Translations under genes and position numbers: made by a program
NCBI GenBank assembly: GCA_005406025.1
Contig: BGZK01000009.1
Location: forward strand, 1,054,001-1,118,000
Source of the DNA: Eumeta japonica
Lineage: Eukaryota > Arthropoda > Insecta > Lepidoptera > Psychidae
Direction: 5' to 3'
DNA length: 64,000 nt
Shown: piece by piece, positions 58,201 through 62,999 of the stretch
Numbering within the stretch: position 1 is the stretch's first letter
How the letters are laid out: every line of letters begins with the position of its first letter
Notes under the pieces: model-generated
What the model was told of the DNA's origin: nothing
Seen by the model: the letters and a program-made list of their open reading frames with translations, nothing else
Databases searched by the model: none

Positions 58201-61174
58201 ATCGAGTTTGGGCTCGTTTGATTCGTCTTGACGAGTACTTTGATACTATATGGTAACCAGGGTCTGATGATGGAGCTGGAAGGTGGCCATAGGAACTCCG
58301 TAATTAAATGACGCAATCCCATCGAGTTTGGGCTCGTTTGATTCCTCTTGACGAGTACTTTGATACTATATGGTAACCAGGGTCTGATGATGGAGCTGGA
58401 AGGTGGCCATAGGAACTCCGTAATTAAACGACGCAACCCCATCGAGTTTGGGCTCGTTTTTAATGATGCCAAAGAAGTATAACTTCTCAAGCGCGTACTT
58501 ATGTACACGCACCCATTTTTTTTTGTTAGAAACGTTCCCGGGCATGCATACAACATATCACTTAAGTTTCACCATAATCTAATCAATGGATTAGGTGTGC
58601 ATAGAGAAGAAACATAAATTGATTTTTATTTTTGTAGATAAGAACGTTCTAATAGAATTAGTGAATCTAAGTGACCATTTTCATTATTGGTTTCGTGAAG
58701 CCACTTCTTAGTTTGCCATTGTTTGCTGATGTTTTTTTTTTGTTAAGTAGTGTGTAGCATTATGAGTGCATTAATGTTCTCATCAAATGTTTTTCAAGGG
58801 TGTGATGTTAGCTATAGCATTGCAATAATGAAAATTTAGATTCTTGTGGAAGTATCGCTAAATTGAATGTGATGTTATCTCTGGAGTTATTGTACTGCAT
58901 TTAATTTGACATTGCCAAAGGTGTACTGCAGTTTTGTCCATATACAGCCATAAGAAGGTTATTTCAAGGCAACTTAGTGTGAATGATATATAAAAGTCTA
59001 ATTTCAGAGAGTGCAGCACAAAATTGTCACTACTTAGAGAATAATTATTTTATGTTATGGTCTTTTTCTAATTTGTATCAAGAAGACCAAAAAAATGTAA
59101 TAACTACTTTTAAAATATCAAATGTGTAAGTTTATTTGTCTAAAAACAGATAAATGCTCGGAAATTGTCACTATATTCTGGAAAATACTTTGGTTAATGT
59201 ATGAATTTACTATTAATTTGGAAGGGCAATTTCAGCAAAAAGCTTAAGGGCAGCTTAATTTAATTATTTACAATTACAAAGAAAAACAAAAATATTACAG
59301 AAAAGAACTGATAAGAAGTTGAGTTACGTCCATGGACATTTATCCTCAAAATAATTGGAAATTTAATAAAACCTTCTTTTCCTTAAATTTATTTAAGGTC
59401 AAGTTCTGGATACCTACAAAGGCCTTATTGAACAAGTGCAGACAGTGTCTCATGATGAGTTTGACTTTATATAATTGACTGACATGTAAACACAGTTTAT
59501 TTTTATTTCTCATATTGGGCCATGCATAAATTACGTCACATAAATTATAAGGTTTTTGAACTCCCCGTTCTTGCTTCAGGTGGTCACATGTAAATGAAAA
59601 CAGCAGTTTTTACATTTTTTTTTGTTTAAAATACTTTAAATATTGGACAAAACAAAAGACATAATAAACCTTTTTTCGTTTTCGTATTTGCCGTCACAAA
59701 GCTTTTGACCTGCTCCATGTCGTGCACACATTTCGTTGACCGCCCCAAAACGTGTGACGTAATTTATGGATGGTCCCTATCGAATGTCGTGTGAATATGT
59801 CGATCACAATAAAAAAATAATTAAATGAGTGCATCAGGTAACACCTGGTAAATGTCAAACATCAAACCATTTATATACTGTATTATTATATAATTGGAAT
59901 AAGATGAAGATGGCAGGTATTGCAAATGAAAAGAAGAAGTTCATTATTTCATTAACCACATTTAATATTGGATTTCATCAATTAACTCTGTAACAGTAAC
60001 ACTAGAGTTTGTTCCTTGTAGATTCATTTTTGATTGCATGAAAGTTACAATTGGTTGATGATAGGTAAAATATGAAACATATTTTTTGAATATAATCACT
60101 ATAACTCATTTTGGAAATTTTGTAAACAATGACGAAATTTCAAAAATAAAAATCACTATTTATAGTTATAAAAAGCTTCATCACAGGAGAAAATACACAA
60201 TCAGACGCAAACAACATAGGTCAAAACTAAGCGTCTACGAAGTGTGAGACGTTTGGTATTGCCTCAATCCAACGCGTTATCCTCTACCCGTGCACAGCGT
60301 TAGGCGCAAACGGCGTAGACCACAACCATGTGTGTCCTGAATTTTGAGAAGTCTTAGTTTTACCTCAGTCCAACGCGTGTATAGGTGTTCCATATCAATA
60401 ATTAAATAATATTTAATTTGTTTTACCACAGTGTGATCATACATCTACCTCATCTTCACACCCCAGTCAACAGTCAGTGTCAGTCGTTGTCAATTTTTAT
60501 TAGGCATATTCTTATGTGATATCTAAAACTGATTAGTCTATCTTAGAAATATAGCCTTAAAATAAATGCTATTGTTCTCGAAATCGCTATTGAAGCCAAT
60601 GATAATAATTTGTTTGGGAAAGTTTGTTAAAAAAAAGAGAGACTGTATTTGTGAAAAGACATGATTTTATCTATACTGTATATACATATTTGATATTATT
60701 CTGGAGATATGTCTGATATTGTTCTGGAAGAGAAAAGAACCTTTTTATTGTTAATTAAACATTTATTGATTTCGTCCTTGTTAGATACCAATATGTTTCC
60801 TCGGTTATGCTAGTGTTGTAGTTTGTTGCATGTTACTGCTGATTTTTTTATTGTAACACTTAACCAATGTGTATAATTACTTCTATTATTAGTATAATGA
60901 TTTCTATTATTCTAAAGTGAAATGTCTATGATGATATTTTATGATCTTTTGTACAAGTGCACTTTTACTAACTAATAATTGATGATTTTTTATATTCAGG
61001 TATGGGATACTGTAGAAGGTGTGTGTATCAGTATGTACGTTACGCCCGGGTCGGCGGCACTGAGCGGCGTGTGGAGTCCTGATCCTGTATGGGCGCACTG
61101 TGTGCTGACCGGCGGCTCCGACTGCTGCGTACGTGTTTGGGACACGCGCTCGTATCTCTATGATACTGATGCAG
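25075..61174 (+). CDS. Gemin5: Gemin5 / rigor mortis, N-terminal WD40 region (3' end outside window)
   Basis: Twelve exons join in frame: 25075-25271, 30545-30704, 35728-35941, 37657-38314, 38556-38726, 47213-47452, 49441-49627, 51794-51953, 52241-52400, 52903-53033, 54080-54204, 61000-61174. Together they give about 859 codons, ending in phase 1. Gemin5 is the SMN-complex subunit that recognises the snRNA Sm site and cap through a double WD40 propeller. The Drosophila orthologue is rigor mortis, linked to ecdysone signalling. Diagnostic stretches: AHDDEIYTLSWCPQYEV, SIRIWSKSG, AVSVGDGAVRVWH, VLTVAWHPTQENLLAYGT, LEGHHSAVNRVCWSPHHEAR, GSDCCVRVWDTRS. These line up in order with human Gemin5 residues about 60-740. 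The C-terminal TPR-like and RNA-binding parts are not in the window. Exon 4 carries an unusually long acidic loop. Introns total about 34 kb and are loaded with transposons. The start ATG at 25075 opens MDETVIFPSCQWF, similar to the family's SPNWY start. Confidence 0.93.
25944..27650 (-). pseudogene. piggyBac transposase pseudogene 1
   Basis: Order on the minus strand: acidic N-terminus (MNKMLLDSDLSGEEAEDNS, 27650-27429); SVWNKLCDEDMRQQ (27356-27168); MLVKFHGRSQIISYMPKKPG with TTDNWFSSVELVDKLAKRN (26881-26528, the second catalytic Asp being in TDNW); a VDETDKKCSIYS segment near 26300 (third Asp); and a Cys-rich tail CHLCSPKLHRKTACNKPICL (26162-25944). The pieces are in different frames with stops between, so the gene is dead. 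DDE_Tnp_1_7 family by motif memory. Confidence 0.85.
27978..28610. mobile_element. Tigger/pogo-like MITE (copy 1), nested in piggyBac element 1
   Basis: Left TIR cagttgaacctcgataactc and right TIR cttatcgaggttcaactg (ending 28610) are inverted copies, with TA after the right end. The interior repeats 'cctctataacttaaaat' several times. Noncoding. CAGT ends and a TA target are typical of pogo/Tigger elements. Confidence 0.75.
28811..28978 (+). mobile_element. 160-bp CAGT/TA MITE, copy C
   Basis: Begins caatacaatgcatgcatgaa, followed by actctgccactctgaaagtc, and ends near ttcatgtgtcgtacta. It aligns along its length to copies at 10205 and 30311. More diverged ends. The reading frame through it is accidental. 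Confidence 0.65.
29333..29405 (+). repeat. Possible tRNA-derived SINE fragment
   Basis: tggcttagtaattaacagta resembles an A box and ggtatggattcaatgc a B box, about 45 bases apart. A similar pair occurs at 40185-40235. Not a functional tRNA: no cloverleaf can be drawn. Confidence 0.3.
29505..29830. repeat. Degenerate 24-bp repeat family, site 2 (inverted)
   Basis: Units such as 'gattctgatcctggtcttgc' recur loosely every 24 bases. The reading frame stays open and gives a hydrophobic ILILVL-type string (29519-29806), which I reject as a gene. In Gemin5 intron 1. Confidence 0.65.
30311..30469 (+). mobile_element. 160-bp CAGT/TA MITE, copy D
   Basis: TA-cagtataatgcatgaaggtc ... cgtgttttgtactg-TA: the best-defined TA target duplication of the family (30309-30310 and 30470-30471). 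It lies only about 75 bases upstream of Gemin5 exon 2. Confidence 0.7.
30545..30704 (+). CDS. Gemin5: Gemin5 exon 2
   Basis: Acceptor tattacag. Encodes IVCLDVTPEWPTKRAVITGT then ADGSVKQWSLE, a complete WD repeat blade with VKQW as its closing strand. Donor gtatgc, phase 0. Confidence 0.92.
31590..31680. repeat. Dispersed repeat tail in Gemin5 intron 2
   Basis: tgactgactgattcagtgac, then taatcacccttaagagggtg, wording common in lepidopteran 3' LINE/SINE tails. A relative is at 45775-45920 (attcaccccctaggaggtga). Noncoding. Confidence 0.35.
31840..32370 (+). pseudogene. piggyBac-type transposase fragment 3 (C-terminal part)
   Basis: The plus-strand frame 31850-32062 contains VDMADKLRVLYCVNRKSSKW and WWHELLWEVLNIAFVKVFII. 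This is the third catalytic Asp region and following helix of PGBD4-like piggyBac transposases. Downstream broken frames give WTHWPTFAE (about 32228) and a Cys-rich end near TCFLEYYSV (about 32350). The N-terminal two thirds and the ends are missing. A different lineage from the two other piggyBac remnants here, and on the opposite strand. Confidence 0.8.
32371..32927. other. Gemin5 intron 2, AT-rich stretch
   Basis: No gene or recognisable element between the two piggyBac remnants. Confidence 0.4.
32928..35392 (-). mobile_element. piggyBac-type element 2, both ends present
   Basis: Left end cccttagccacctaacgtgt and right end acgttaggtggttaaggg (ending 35392) are inverted copies. The right end is followed by TTAA (35393-35396) and the left preceded by ATAA, a one-base decay of TTAA. 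Internal subterminal copies of the motif (ccacctaacgtcagtcatgg at 32962; aacctaacgtcggtcaccat at 35180) are also present. Transposase remains are at 33339-35131 on the minus strand. In Gemin5 intron 2. Confidence 0.85.
33339..35131 (-). pseudogene. piggyBac transposase pseudogene 2
   Basis: The N-terminal ORF (35131-34511, 206 codons) starts MSQRDQNISRWLEECDSDSE, is very acidic, then reads into YIQTCIQDLDVVELKAFIGM-like sequence of the domain start. After a break come MSKNRFETLLNCLRFDD and SYTCIDEMLVGFRE (34468-34262, the first Asp being in IDEML), VSYVPKHNKAVLVLSSMH (34046-33795), and GGVDTLDQKCAIYSTSTHT (33798-33589, third Asp). Last is the C-terminal NFMKRLAEDLIEPHLRRRV with Cys pairs CSTCDP...CFQC (33743-33339). 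At least four frame changes. Family DDE_Tnp_1_7. Confidence 0.88.
35728..35941 (+). CDS. Gemin5: Gemin5 exon 3
   Basis: Acceptor tgttctag, phase 0. Encodes EAVGVGYCTGTCAITVGSYG, LVKWDINSN and CSPHLPMHVAIGTKQGIVLV, matching human ...[20 protein letters not shown]. The last base G joins exon 4 to make Glu. Donor gtatgt. Confidence 0.94.
36543..37039. mobile_element. 497-bp MITE 'ggggccgtccatatattacg' (copy 1)
   Basis: Left end ggggccgtccatatattacg, then tcatt. The right end gatgacgtaatatatggacg, then gccc, is its inverse. The interior has a G-tract at about 36955 and no real gene. A second, shorter copy is at 59517. This type of terminus is common in insect genomes. In Gemin5 intron 3. Confidence 0.75.
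37195..37440. repeat. Degenerate 24-bp repeat family, site 3
   Basis: Units of the form gggatcagaactttacaata, cggaaataatactgagctag and cagaagtagaatcaatagca recur at roughly 24-base spacing. Just upstream of Gemin5 exon 4. Confidence 0.55.
37657..38314 (+). CDS. Gemin5: Gemin5 exon 4 with long acidic loop
   Basis: Opens with EGSKTLYKVRAHDDEIYTLS and WCPQYEV, the blade corresponding to human GHDDEIHSIAWCP. About 175 charged, low-complexity residues follow (two PAHD/PAHE repeats near KPAHDKTIEPAHEQ, many Glu/Asp/Lys, likely coiled-coil FLAECMKLKDDILKRKNEGE). The blade resumes with HLLVSVGKQG. In human Gemin5 the same gap is about 40 residues. Donor gtgagt after GG completes Gly with exon 5. Confidence 0.93.
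38556..38726 (+). CDS. Gemin5: Gemin5 exon 5
   Basis: Encodes SIRIWSKSGILVANGTVQKL, NCVAVLWYKPHQLLVADGRG and IQCNPIHIN. The donor TA/gtgagt gives Tyr with exon 6; reading straight on would meet a TAG at once, which confirms the splice. Confidence 0.93.
39339..39810. mobile_element. Tigger/pogo-like MITE (copy 2)
   Basis: tagtggaatctcaataactc and (ending 39810) gagttattgatattccactg are inverted ends flanked by TA. The interior is noncoding and similar, inverted, to the copy at 55699 (shared gggaaatgca, gaataaattc wording). In Gemin5 intron 5. Confidence 0.8.
40185..40240 (+). repeat. SINE-like fragment split by the hAT element
   Basis: tgtggcatagtgatggctta and gggtgtgagtctgcaaac resemble tRNA-type A and B boxes. 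The text resumes after the hAT insertion at 41399 (ctgcaaacctatctgatttt). Confidence 0.3.
40236..41398 (-). mobile_element. hAT element with exact 8-bp target duplication; carries only a BED finger
   Basis: The 8-bp duplication ctgcaaac flanks it exactly (40228-40235 and 41399-41406). The ends tagtgttgttacg and cgtatcacctgta are imperfect inverted copies (9 of 13). Both ends are filled with subterminal gcggatgcggat repeats (40260-40345 and 41285-41385), likely transposase-binding sites. It is 1163 bases long, too short for a full transposase. Nonautonomous, in Gemin5 intron 5. Confidence 0.88.
40804..41023 (-). CDS. BED-type zinc finger exon of the hAT element
   Basis: MSPPIKSSIWTYFTIDKNDP... 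has the BED signature: aromatic W10/Y12/F13, Cys25-x2-Cys28 (CKIC) and His45-x4-His50 (HLKSIH). That is the DNA-binding N-terminus of hAT transposases. A donor-like ACAG/gtatgt at 40804/40803 suggests that it was the first exon. No catalytic domain follows within the element. Intact as an ORF; whether it is expressed is unknown. Confidence 0.75.
41407..42569. other. Gemin5 intron 5, AT-rich part
   Basis: No supported gene. It has a (GT)n microsatellite at 42090-42106. The small minus-strand frame there encodes only the repeat. Confidence 0.4.
42820..44625 (+). pseudogene. mariner transposase pseudogene (DD34D), split by insertion
   Basis: Recognisable in order: WFHKFKNGDFDVEDKD (about 42885), TGDEKWIHYDNPKRRKSWG (43167, first Asp), then the insertion. 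After it come STAKLNIHGKKLMLC (about 44130), LHDNARPHVAISVKTYLK (about 44330, second Asp), HPPYSPDIAPSDYHLF (about 44405, third Asp, 34 residues on) and GIRMLPERWKKVVASDGQYF (to 44625). A few stops and shifts. The catalytic triad is still legible. Confidence 0.88.
43249..44119. mobile_element. Foldback element nested in mariner copy 2
   Basis: Flanked by an exact 8-bp duplication gtcaacat (43241-43248 and 44120-44127). Removing the insert plus one copy restores the mariner frame (STSTAK). Long inverted repeats: 43271-43410 (ttctcggtgctcaagcaaaa ... tttgagcccttaatatta) is mirrored at 43975-44115. The left end has about 22 extra bases (tagggtgattcatttccgca) that the right end lacks. The interior has no gene beyond short frames. 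The 8-bp duplication suggests a hAT-mobilised MITE. Confidence 0.85.
45328..45365. repeat. Isolated terminus of the GAAGTTATACTTC element
   Basis: gaagtataacttctcacatg matches the right end of the minisatellite elements (58474, 4449). No partner end or array nearby. Confidence 0.5.
45537..45775 (+). repeat. GC-rich-headed dispersed repeat, copy 1
   Basis: Similar over about 240 bases to the minus strand of 62745-62999. Shared: a GC-rich head (cgttgtcgcttctcgttgct here, cgttgccgcttctccctgca there), gatgatatca, gacattgatttactatgttt, and cagtaaagtcatttgccaaa. Noncoding. Confidence 0.6.
45776..45960. repeat. Dispersed repeat tail in Gemin5 intron 5
   Basis: tgactgactgatatatcaat, then gacttgaaattttgcacaga and attcaccccctaggaggtga, which is typical lepidopteran LINE/SINE-tail wording. 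A relative is at 31590. Confidence 0.4.
46135..46575. repeat. Degenerate 24-bp repeat family, site 4 (best example)
   Basis: Successive 24-base units are easy to read: aaggtcaaaattgaacgctg+gacc, aagattaaaatgaagagcat+gact, aagatcaaaattaaaagcgg+gact. The head is gatactataaatttgctctg and the tail is ccacgcgggcggagacatgg ending ...aaagactagta. Noncoding. Confidence 0.75.
46576..47212. other. Gemin5 intron 5, last part
   Basis: AT-rich with no feature recognised up to the exon 6 acceptor. Confidence 0.4.
47213..47452 (+). CDS. Gemin5: Gemin5 exon 6
   Basis: Acceptor gtcttttcag. Encodes KNTLEWRFVHHIHARGLYCI, DNIDWPVWTVGQDRKFVQYS and CGGFIYNIAACPYDAN, i.e. the start of the second propeller (human ...LSTSMDRDVKCWD, GGFAYSLAFS). 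Donor gtaagt after AA. Confidence 0.93.
47515..47795. repeat. ~141-bp tandem duplication
   Basis: taaaccctaa recurs at 47515 and 47656, and gcctcaacttcgtc at 47611 and 47749, in two diverged copies. Just downstream of Gemin5 exon 6. Confidence 0.6.
47860..48110. repeat. Degenerate 24-bp repeat family, site 5
   Basis: Head gatactgcaatttgctccgg, units gggatcaaaatcaggagctg+tacc and ggaattagaattaaaagcat+ggct, tail ggaatacattctacatgctg ... gaaagctagtat. Same head and tail as site 4. Confidence 0.7.
48765..48820. repeat. Perfect 18-bp inverted repeat (hairpin)
   Basis: gtcaaatataaacttgaa (48765-48782) and its exact reverse complement (48803-48820), with a 20-base loop, in Gemin5 intron 6. Confidence 0.6.
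49441..49627 (+). CDS. Gemin5: Gemin5 exon 7
   Basis: Acceptor gttcattcag. Encodes IAVSVGDGAVRVWHASETDD, WQNVLGKVLTVAWHPTQENL and LAYGTAESR. It matches human LAIGVGDGMIRVWN and KVTALCWHPTKEGCLAFGT. Donor AGA/gttagt, phase 0. Confidence 0.95.
49865..50098. mobile_element. 234-bp mariner-derived MITE
   Basis: Ends ttaggttgaagaaagatttt and aaaaccttttcccgatctta, with TA on both sides (49863-49864 and 50099-50100). The first ~100 bases (gcagtaaaatctctttggtt, tagctagttttgatacca, taaatagatgaca) match the 5' end of the mariner at 61215-62481, and the last ~100 match its 3' end. It is an internally deleted relative. It includes an (AT)n run. Confidence 0.85.
50320..50635 (+). repeat. Lepidopteran dispersed repeat ('gctgaagagtttgtttgaac')
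   Basis: Begins ctaatatataaagctgaaga+gtttgtttgaac and ends gtgaaccgcgggccacaact+agg. The start and end are those of a very common interspersed repeat of moths and butterflies. Noncoding, in Gemin5 intron 7. Confidence 0.65.
50992..51478 (+). repeat. Lepidopteran dispersed repeat ('agggttccg ... cttggccag')
   Basis: Starts ttttagggttccgagccaaa and ends ttcggaaccctataatgagc ... tcttggccagttttttttt. The inverted agggttccg/cggaaccct ends and the 'cttggcc' plus T-tract tail are a family I know from many Lepidoptera. Noncoding. Confidence 0.7.
51794..51953 (+). CDS. Gemin5: Gemin5 exon 8
   Basis: Acceptor ttcattag. VGVIDTSSRVERQARALPTA, VYAICWAANKLYACGGGQLV, YYQPNKPHK. Matches human KVGLYDTYSNK...YTLAWG...LYSCGGEGIV. 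One base (G) joins exon 9 to make Ala. Confidence 0.94.
52241..52400 (+). CDS. Gemin5: Gemin5 exon 9
   Basis: Acceptor aattatgcag. ADKVPIVVEGREWRISNIIW, ALVVGTADGAVAILEPQPPH. Noticeably GC-richer than its surroundings. Donor TC/gtaagt. Confidence 0.93.
52903..53033 (+). CDS. Gemin5: Gemin5 exon 10
   Basis: Acceptor tatgtcctag. KLIYAMEWHPLQVSSSSEES, NEMAVCSLEKNIVILEFKEE, corresponding to human NTISWHHEHG...AVIYVHNL. Donor G/gtaggc, phase 1. Confidence 0.92.
53034..54079. other. Gemin5 intron 10
   Basis: AT-rich. A (GATA)n-like stretch at 53760-53805 is the only notable sequence. Confidence 0.4.
54080..54204 (+). CDS. Gemin5: Gemin5 exon 11
   Basis: Acceptor gtttcgtag. DSKPSLVVLRTLEGHHSAVN, RVCWSPHHEARLLSASNDNT, FR. 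A near match to human [32 protein letters not shown]. Phase 0 donor gtatat. Confidence 0.96.
54355..54535. mobile_element. Diverged relative of the MITE at 17992, with hairpin
   Basis: Shares ttcagacagggtatg, ttggcattgttt and gggccacc with the Dhdds intron 1 MITE. Its left end folds back at once: gtcacgagcataaagatttc at 54369 and its near-inverse at 54399-54419. The right end is not preserved. Confidence 0.5.
55426..55463. mobile_element. 38-bp minimal Tigger-like element
   Basis: cagtggaatctcaataacta followed at once by gttattgaaattccactg, with TA on both sides (55424-55425, 55464-55465). It consists of two ends and no interior. The ends are those of the full MITE 235 bases away (55699). 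Confidence 0.85.
55699..56193. mobile_element. Tigger/pogo-like MITE (copy 3)
   Basis: cagtggaatctcaataactc ... gagttattgagattccactg flanked by TA (55697-55698, 56194-56195). 495 bases, noncoding, similar to the inverted sequence of 39339-39810. In Gemin5 intron 11. Confidence 0.88.
56560..57180. repeat. Degenerate 24-bp repeat family, site 6 (two copies in a row, inverted)
   Basis: Two blocks (56570-56720 and 56860-57060) of gattttgatcctgtctctac-type units. Each is followed by a tagctttctatgagtgaatg / tagctttctatgcgttaaag tail and an agaattttt stretch. The open frame 56854-57063 is repeat-encoded. Confidence 0.65.
57307..58486. mobile_element. TIR element 'GAAGTTATACTTC' carrying a minisatellite (copy 2)
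   Basis: gaagttatacttctttaggc (57307) and gccaaagaagtataacttc (ending 58486) are inverted ends. The left flank (57385-57510) matches that of copy 1 nearly base for base; the array follows directly and runs almost to the right end. Simpler and probably younger than copy 1. In Gemin5 intron 11. Confidence 0.7.
57511..58460. repeat. 120-bp minisatellite array, 8 units (array 2)
   Basis: gatgatggagc occurs at about 57546 and then every 120 bases to 58386. All eight units are full length. Same unit and same orientation as array 1, with the same alternative bases (gtaatc/gtaacc, gattcg/gattcc). Minus-strand 40-residue repeat frames stay open. Confidence 0.95.
58487..59516. other. Gemin5 intron 11, AT-rich stretch
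   Basis: No gene. 58545-58600 (catacaacatatcactt ... ggattaggtgtgcatag) resembles 30045-30100 (atacaacatatcactgg ... ggcttaggcatgcaaag), a minor dispersed repeat. Confidence 0.4.
59517..59777. mobile_element. 261-bp MITE (copy 2 of the 36543 family)
   Basis: Ends gggccatgcataaattacgt and gtgacgtaatttatggatgg+tccc are inverted and match the ends of 36543-37039. Noncoding. Confidence 0.75.
60202..60385. repeat. ~99-bp tandem duplication
   Basis: cagacgcaaacaacataggt ... ctcaatccaacgcgt (60202-60281) is followed by taggcgcaaacggcgtagac ... ctcagtccaacgcgt (60301-60380). Two diverged copies. Confidence 0.6.
61000..61174 (+). CDS. Gemin5: Gemin5 exon 12 (last in window)
   Basis: Acceptor tatattcag, phase 0. 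VWDTVEGVCISMYVTPGSAA, LSGVWSPDPVWAHCVLTGGS, DCCVRVWDTRSYLYDTDA. This is the final WD blade. Donor G/gttctt leaves phase 1, so at least one more coding exon must follow. No candidate was found before the window ends. Confidence 0.94.
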
Positions 61175-61214
61175 GTTCTTATACTTTCTGTAAATACAGA
61201 TGTAATTTTAAATG

Positions 61215-62481
61215 TAAGGTCAGGAAAAGTTTTATCTATCATATTTATACGCAAATTCAAAATAATTTTTCATATTATTTACATTCAATTATAATTTATA
61301 TATATATGACATTTTGTAGGTGGTGACATAATCCCATTGCTGTAGAAATTTTGGTTCTCCTGATTTAAACAACGCGACAAATAGTTTTGACAGTCCTCTC
61401 TTGATGTTAACTTAACATTCCCTAAAGGATTCTGAAGAGACCGAAACAGGTGAAAATCGGAGGGCGCAAGGCCAGGACTATATGGTGGATGCATTAACAT
61501 TTCCCAACTAAACTCTCTTAATATTTGCTGAGTCGCTAAAGATGTGTGTGGTCTGGTATTATCATGGTGAAAACCATACCTTTTCTCTTGATCAATTCCA
61601 ATCGTTTTTTCCTCTACTTCTTGCTTGAGTCTCATCAGCTGATTGCAGTAGAGATCCGAATTAATTAATGGTTTTGCTCGACAGTAAAATCTCAAAATGA
61701 ATAATGCCCTTCCAATATCGCTATACATGTAGCATCAACTTATAGAGAGTTAATCTGGGTTTTGCTATAGTCTGGAGCTTGCATGTCTTTTGACCATTGA
61801 TCTTTTCCGCACCTTCTTATTATAGGTAATCAGTTTTTTATCAACAGTGATCAATGTTTTCAAAAACGTTTCGGTTTCATTAATTATGTTTCAATAGTGA
61901 ATCACAGATGAGTATAAAATTCATTAAATTTATTTCTATGAGCTCATGTAAGACTCAAGTATTGAGCTTTTTTGTATATTCAGCTTTTTTCAAATGGATC
62001 AAAGGTGGTTTGTGGCCAATCCCCAGCTCTTCAGCTAATCAGTTATATTGTAAAAACTAATATGCCGATTTTGCTCTACTTTCTCCAAGATGGCATCCTT
62101 TTTATCCATAACAGGTCAACCAGAGCAAGGTTCATCTTTGATATCAAAATTACGAGACTGAAATCGCTTGAACCAACTTTGTGCTACTTTTACTGACACT
62201 ACATTAGATCCACAAACGTTACAAATATTTGTGGTATGCGTCGCATTTTGCTGTTTTTTTTGTAATAGAACTTCAAAATGTATTGATTTTCTACATTAAA
62301 TTTACTCATTTTGGTGGACAGAAGAACAGTAGAAAAGTGGCAGGACACCGGTTTTACTTTTTTTTTTTAAATGTCATCTATTTAATAATATCAAAACTAG
62401 CTAGAAACAAACAGCACAATTAAAGAGATTTTACTGCAACTTTTTACTTATGAAATAAGAAAAACTTTTTCCCCAACCTAA
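61215..62481 (-). mobile_element. mariner transposon (copy 3), directly after Gemin5 exon 12
   Basis: The right end aaaactttttccccaaccta, ending 62481 and followed by TA, is the 5' TIR on the minus strand. The left end taaggtcaggaaaagtttta at 61215 is the eroded 3' TIR. About 1267 bases. It carries the transposase remnant below. Only 40 bases separate it from the exon 12 donor site. Confidence 0.85.
61285..61728 (-). pseudogene. mariner transposase, C-terminal ORF (DD34D)
   Basis: 147 open codons on the minus strand: [36 protein letters not shown] (second Asp), [20 protein letters not shown] (third Asp, 34 residues on), then QNFYSNGIMSPPTKC at the end. The upstream half, with the first Asp, is broken by stops and frame changes between 61740 and 62400. 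The usual mariner protein is about 340-350 residues. Confidence 0.9.
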
Positions 62482-62744
62482 TATACAAATGAACATGTTC
62501 TGAAATTATCGTATATTAAAATGACCTGTATTAAGGAGGTGGTGTCAAAGCACACTAATACATGTATAGGGAAGGCAATCTGGAAAATATGTTGAATTTT
62601 GTTTTTTGTAGACTTGTTTTTTTGATTAGGAATTGAAGTTAATGTCATTCATGTCACAGGCGGCCTTTATGTGCTATGCAGGGCGGATCCCGTTAACAAT
62701 TTTTTTTTTATTCCTCTGAAAAATGATTTGCTTATATATTGCAA

Positions 62745-62999
62745 ATAATTATACAACATGCTCATTACGTTTTCCGTTAACTTTGGCAAAAGACTTTACT
62801 GATATTAATTATTAAAAGCTTTCAAATAACTCATGTCTAAAAATGAAGATATAAATTTTTTAACTTTCCAAACATAATAAATCAATGTCTGATGCGAAAG
62901 GCCCTTTTTACAAATAGGAACGTGATATCATCTCTATCGGTGCATCGCCGCGGGCGGCCGCCTCACAACGGAACACGTGCAGGGAGAAGCGGCAACGCG
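62745..62999 (-). repeat. GC-rich-headed dispersed repeat, copy 2
   Basis: The minus strand matches 45537-45775: GC-rich head (ttgccgcttctccctgcacg, gcggccgcccgcggcgatgc), gatgatatcacgttcc, gacattgatttattatgttt, tcagtaaagtcttttgccaa. Noncoding. Confidence 0.6.
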
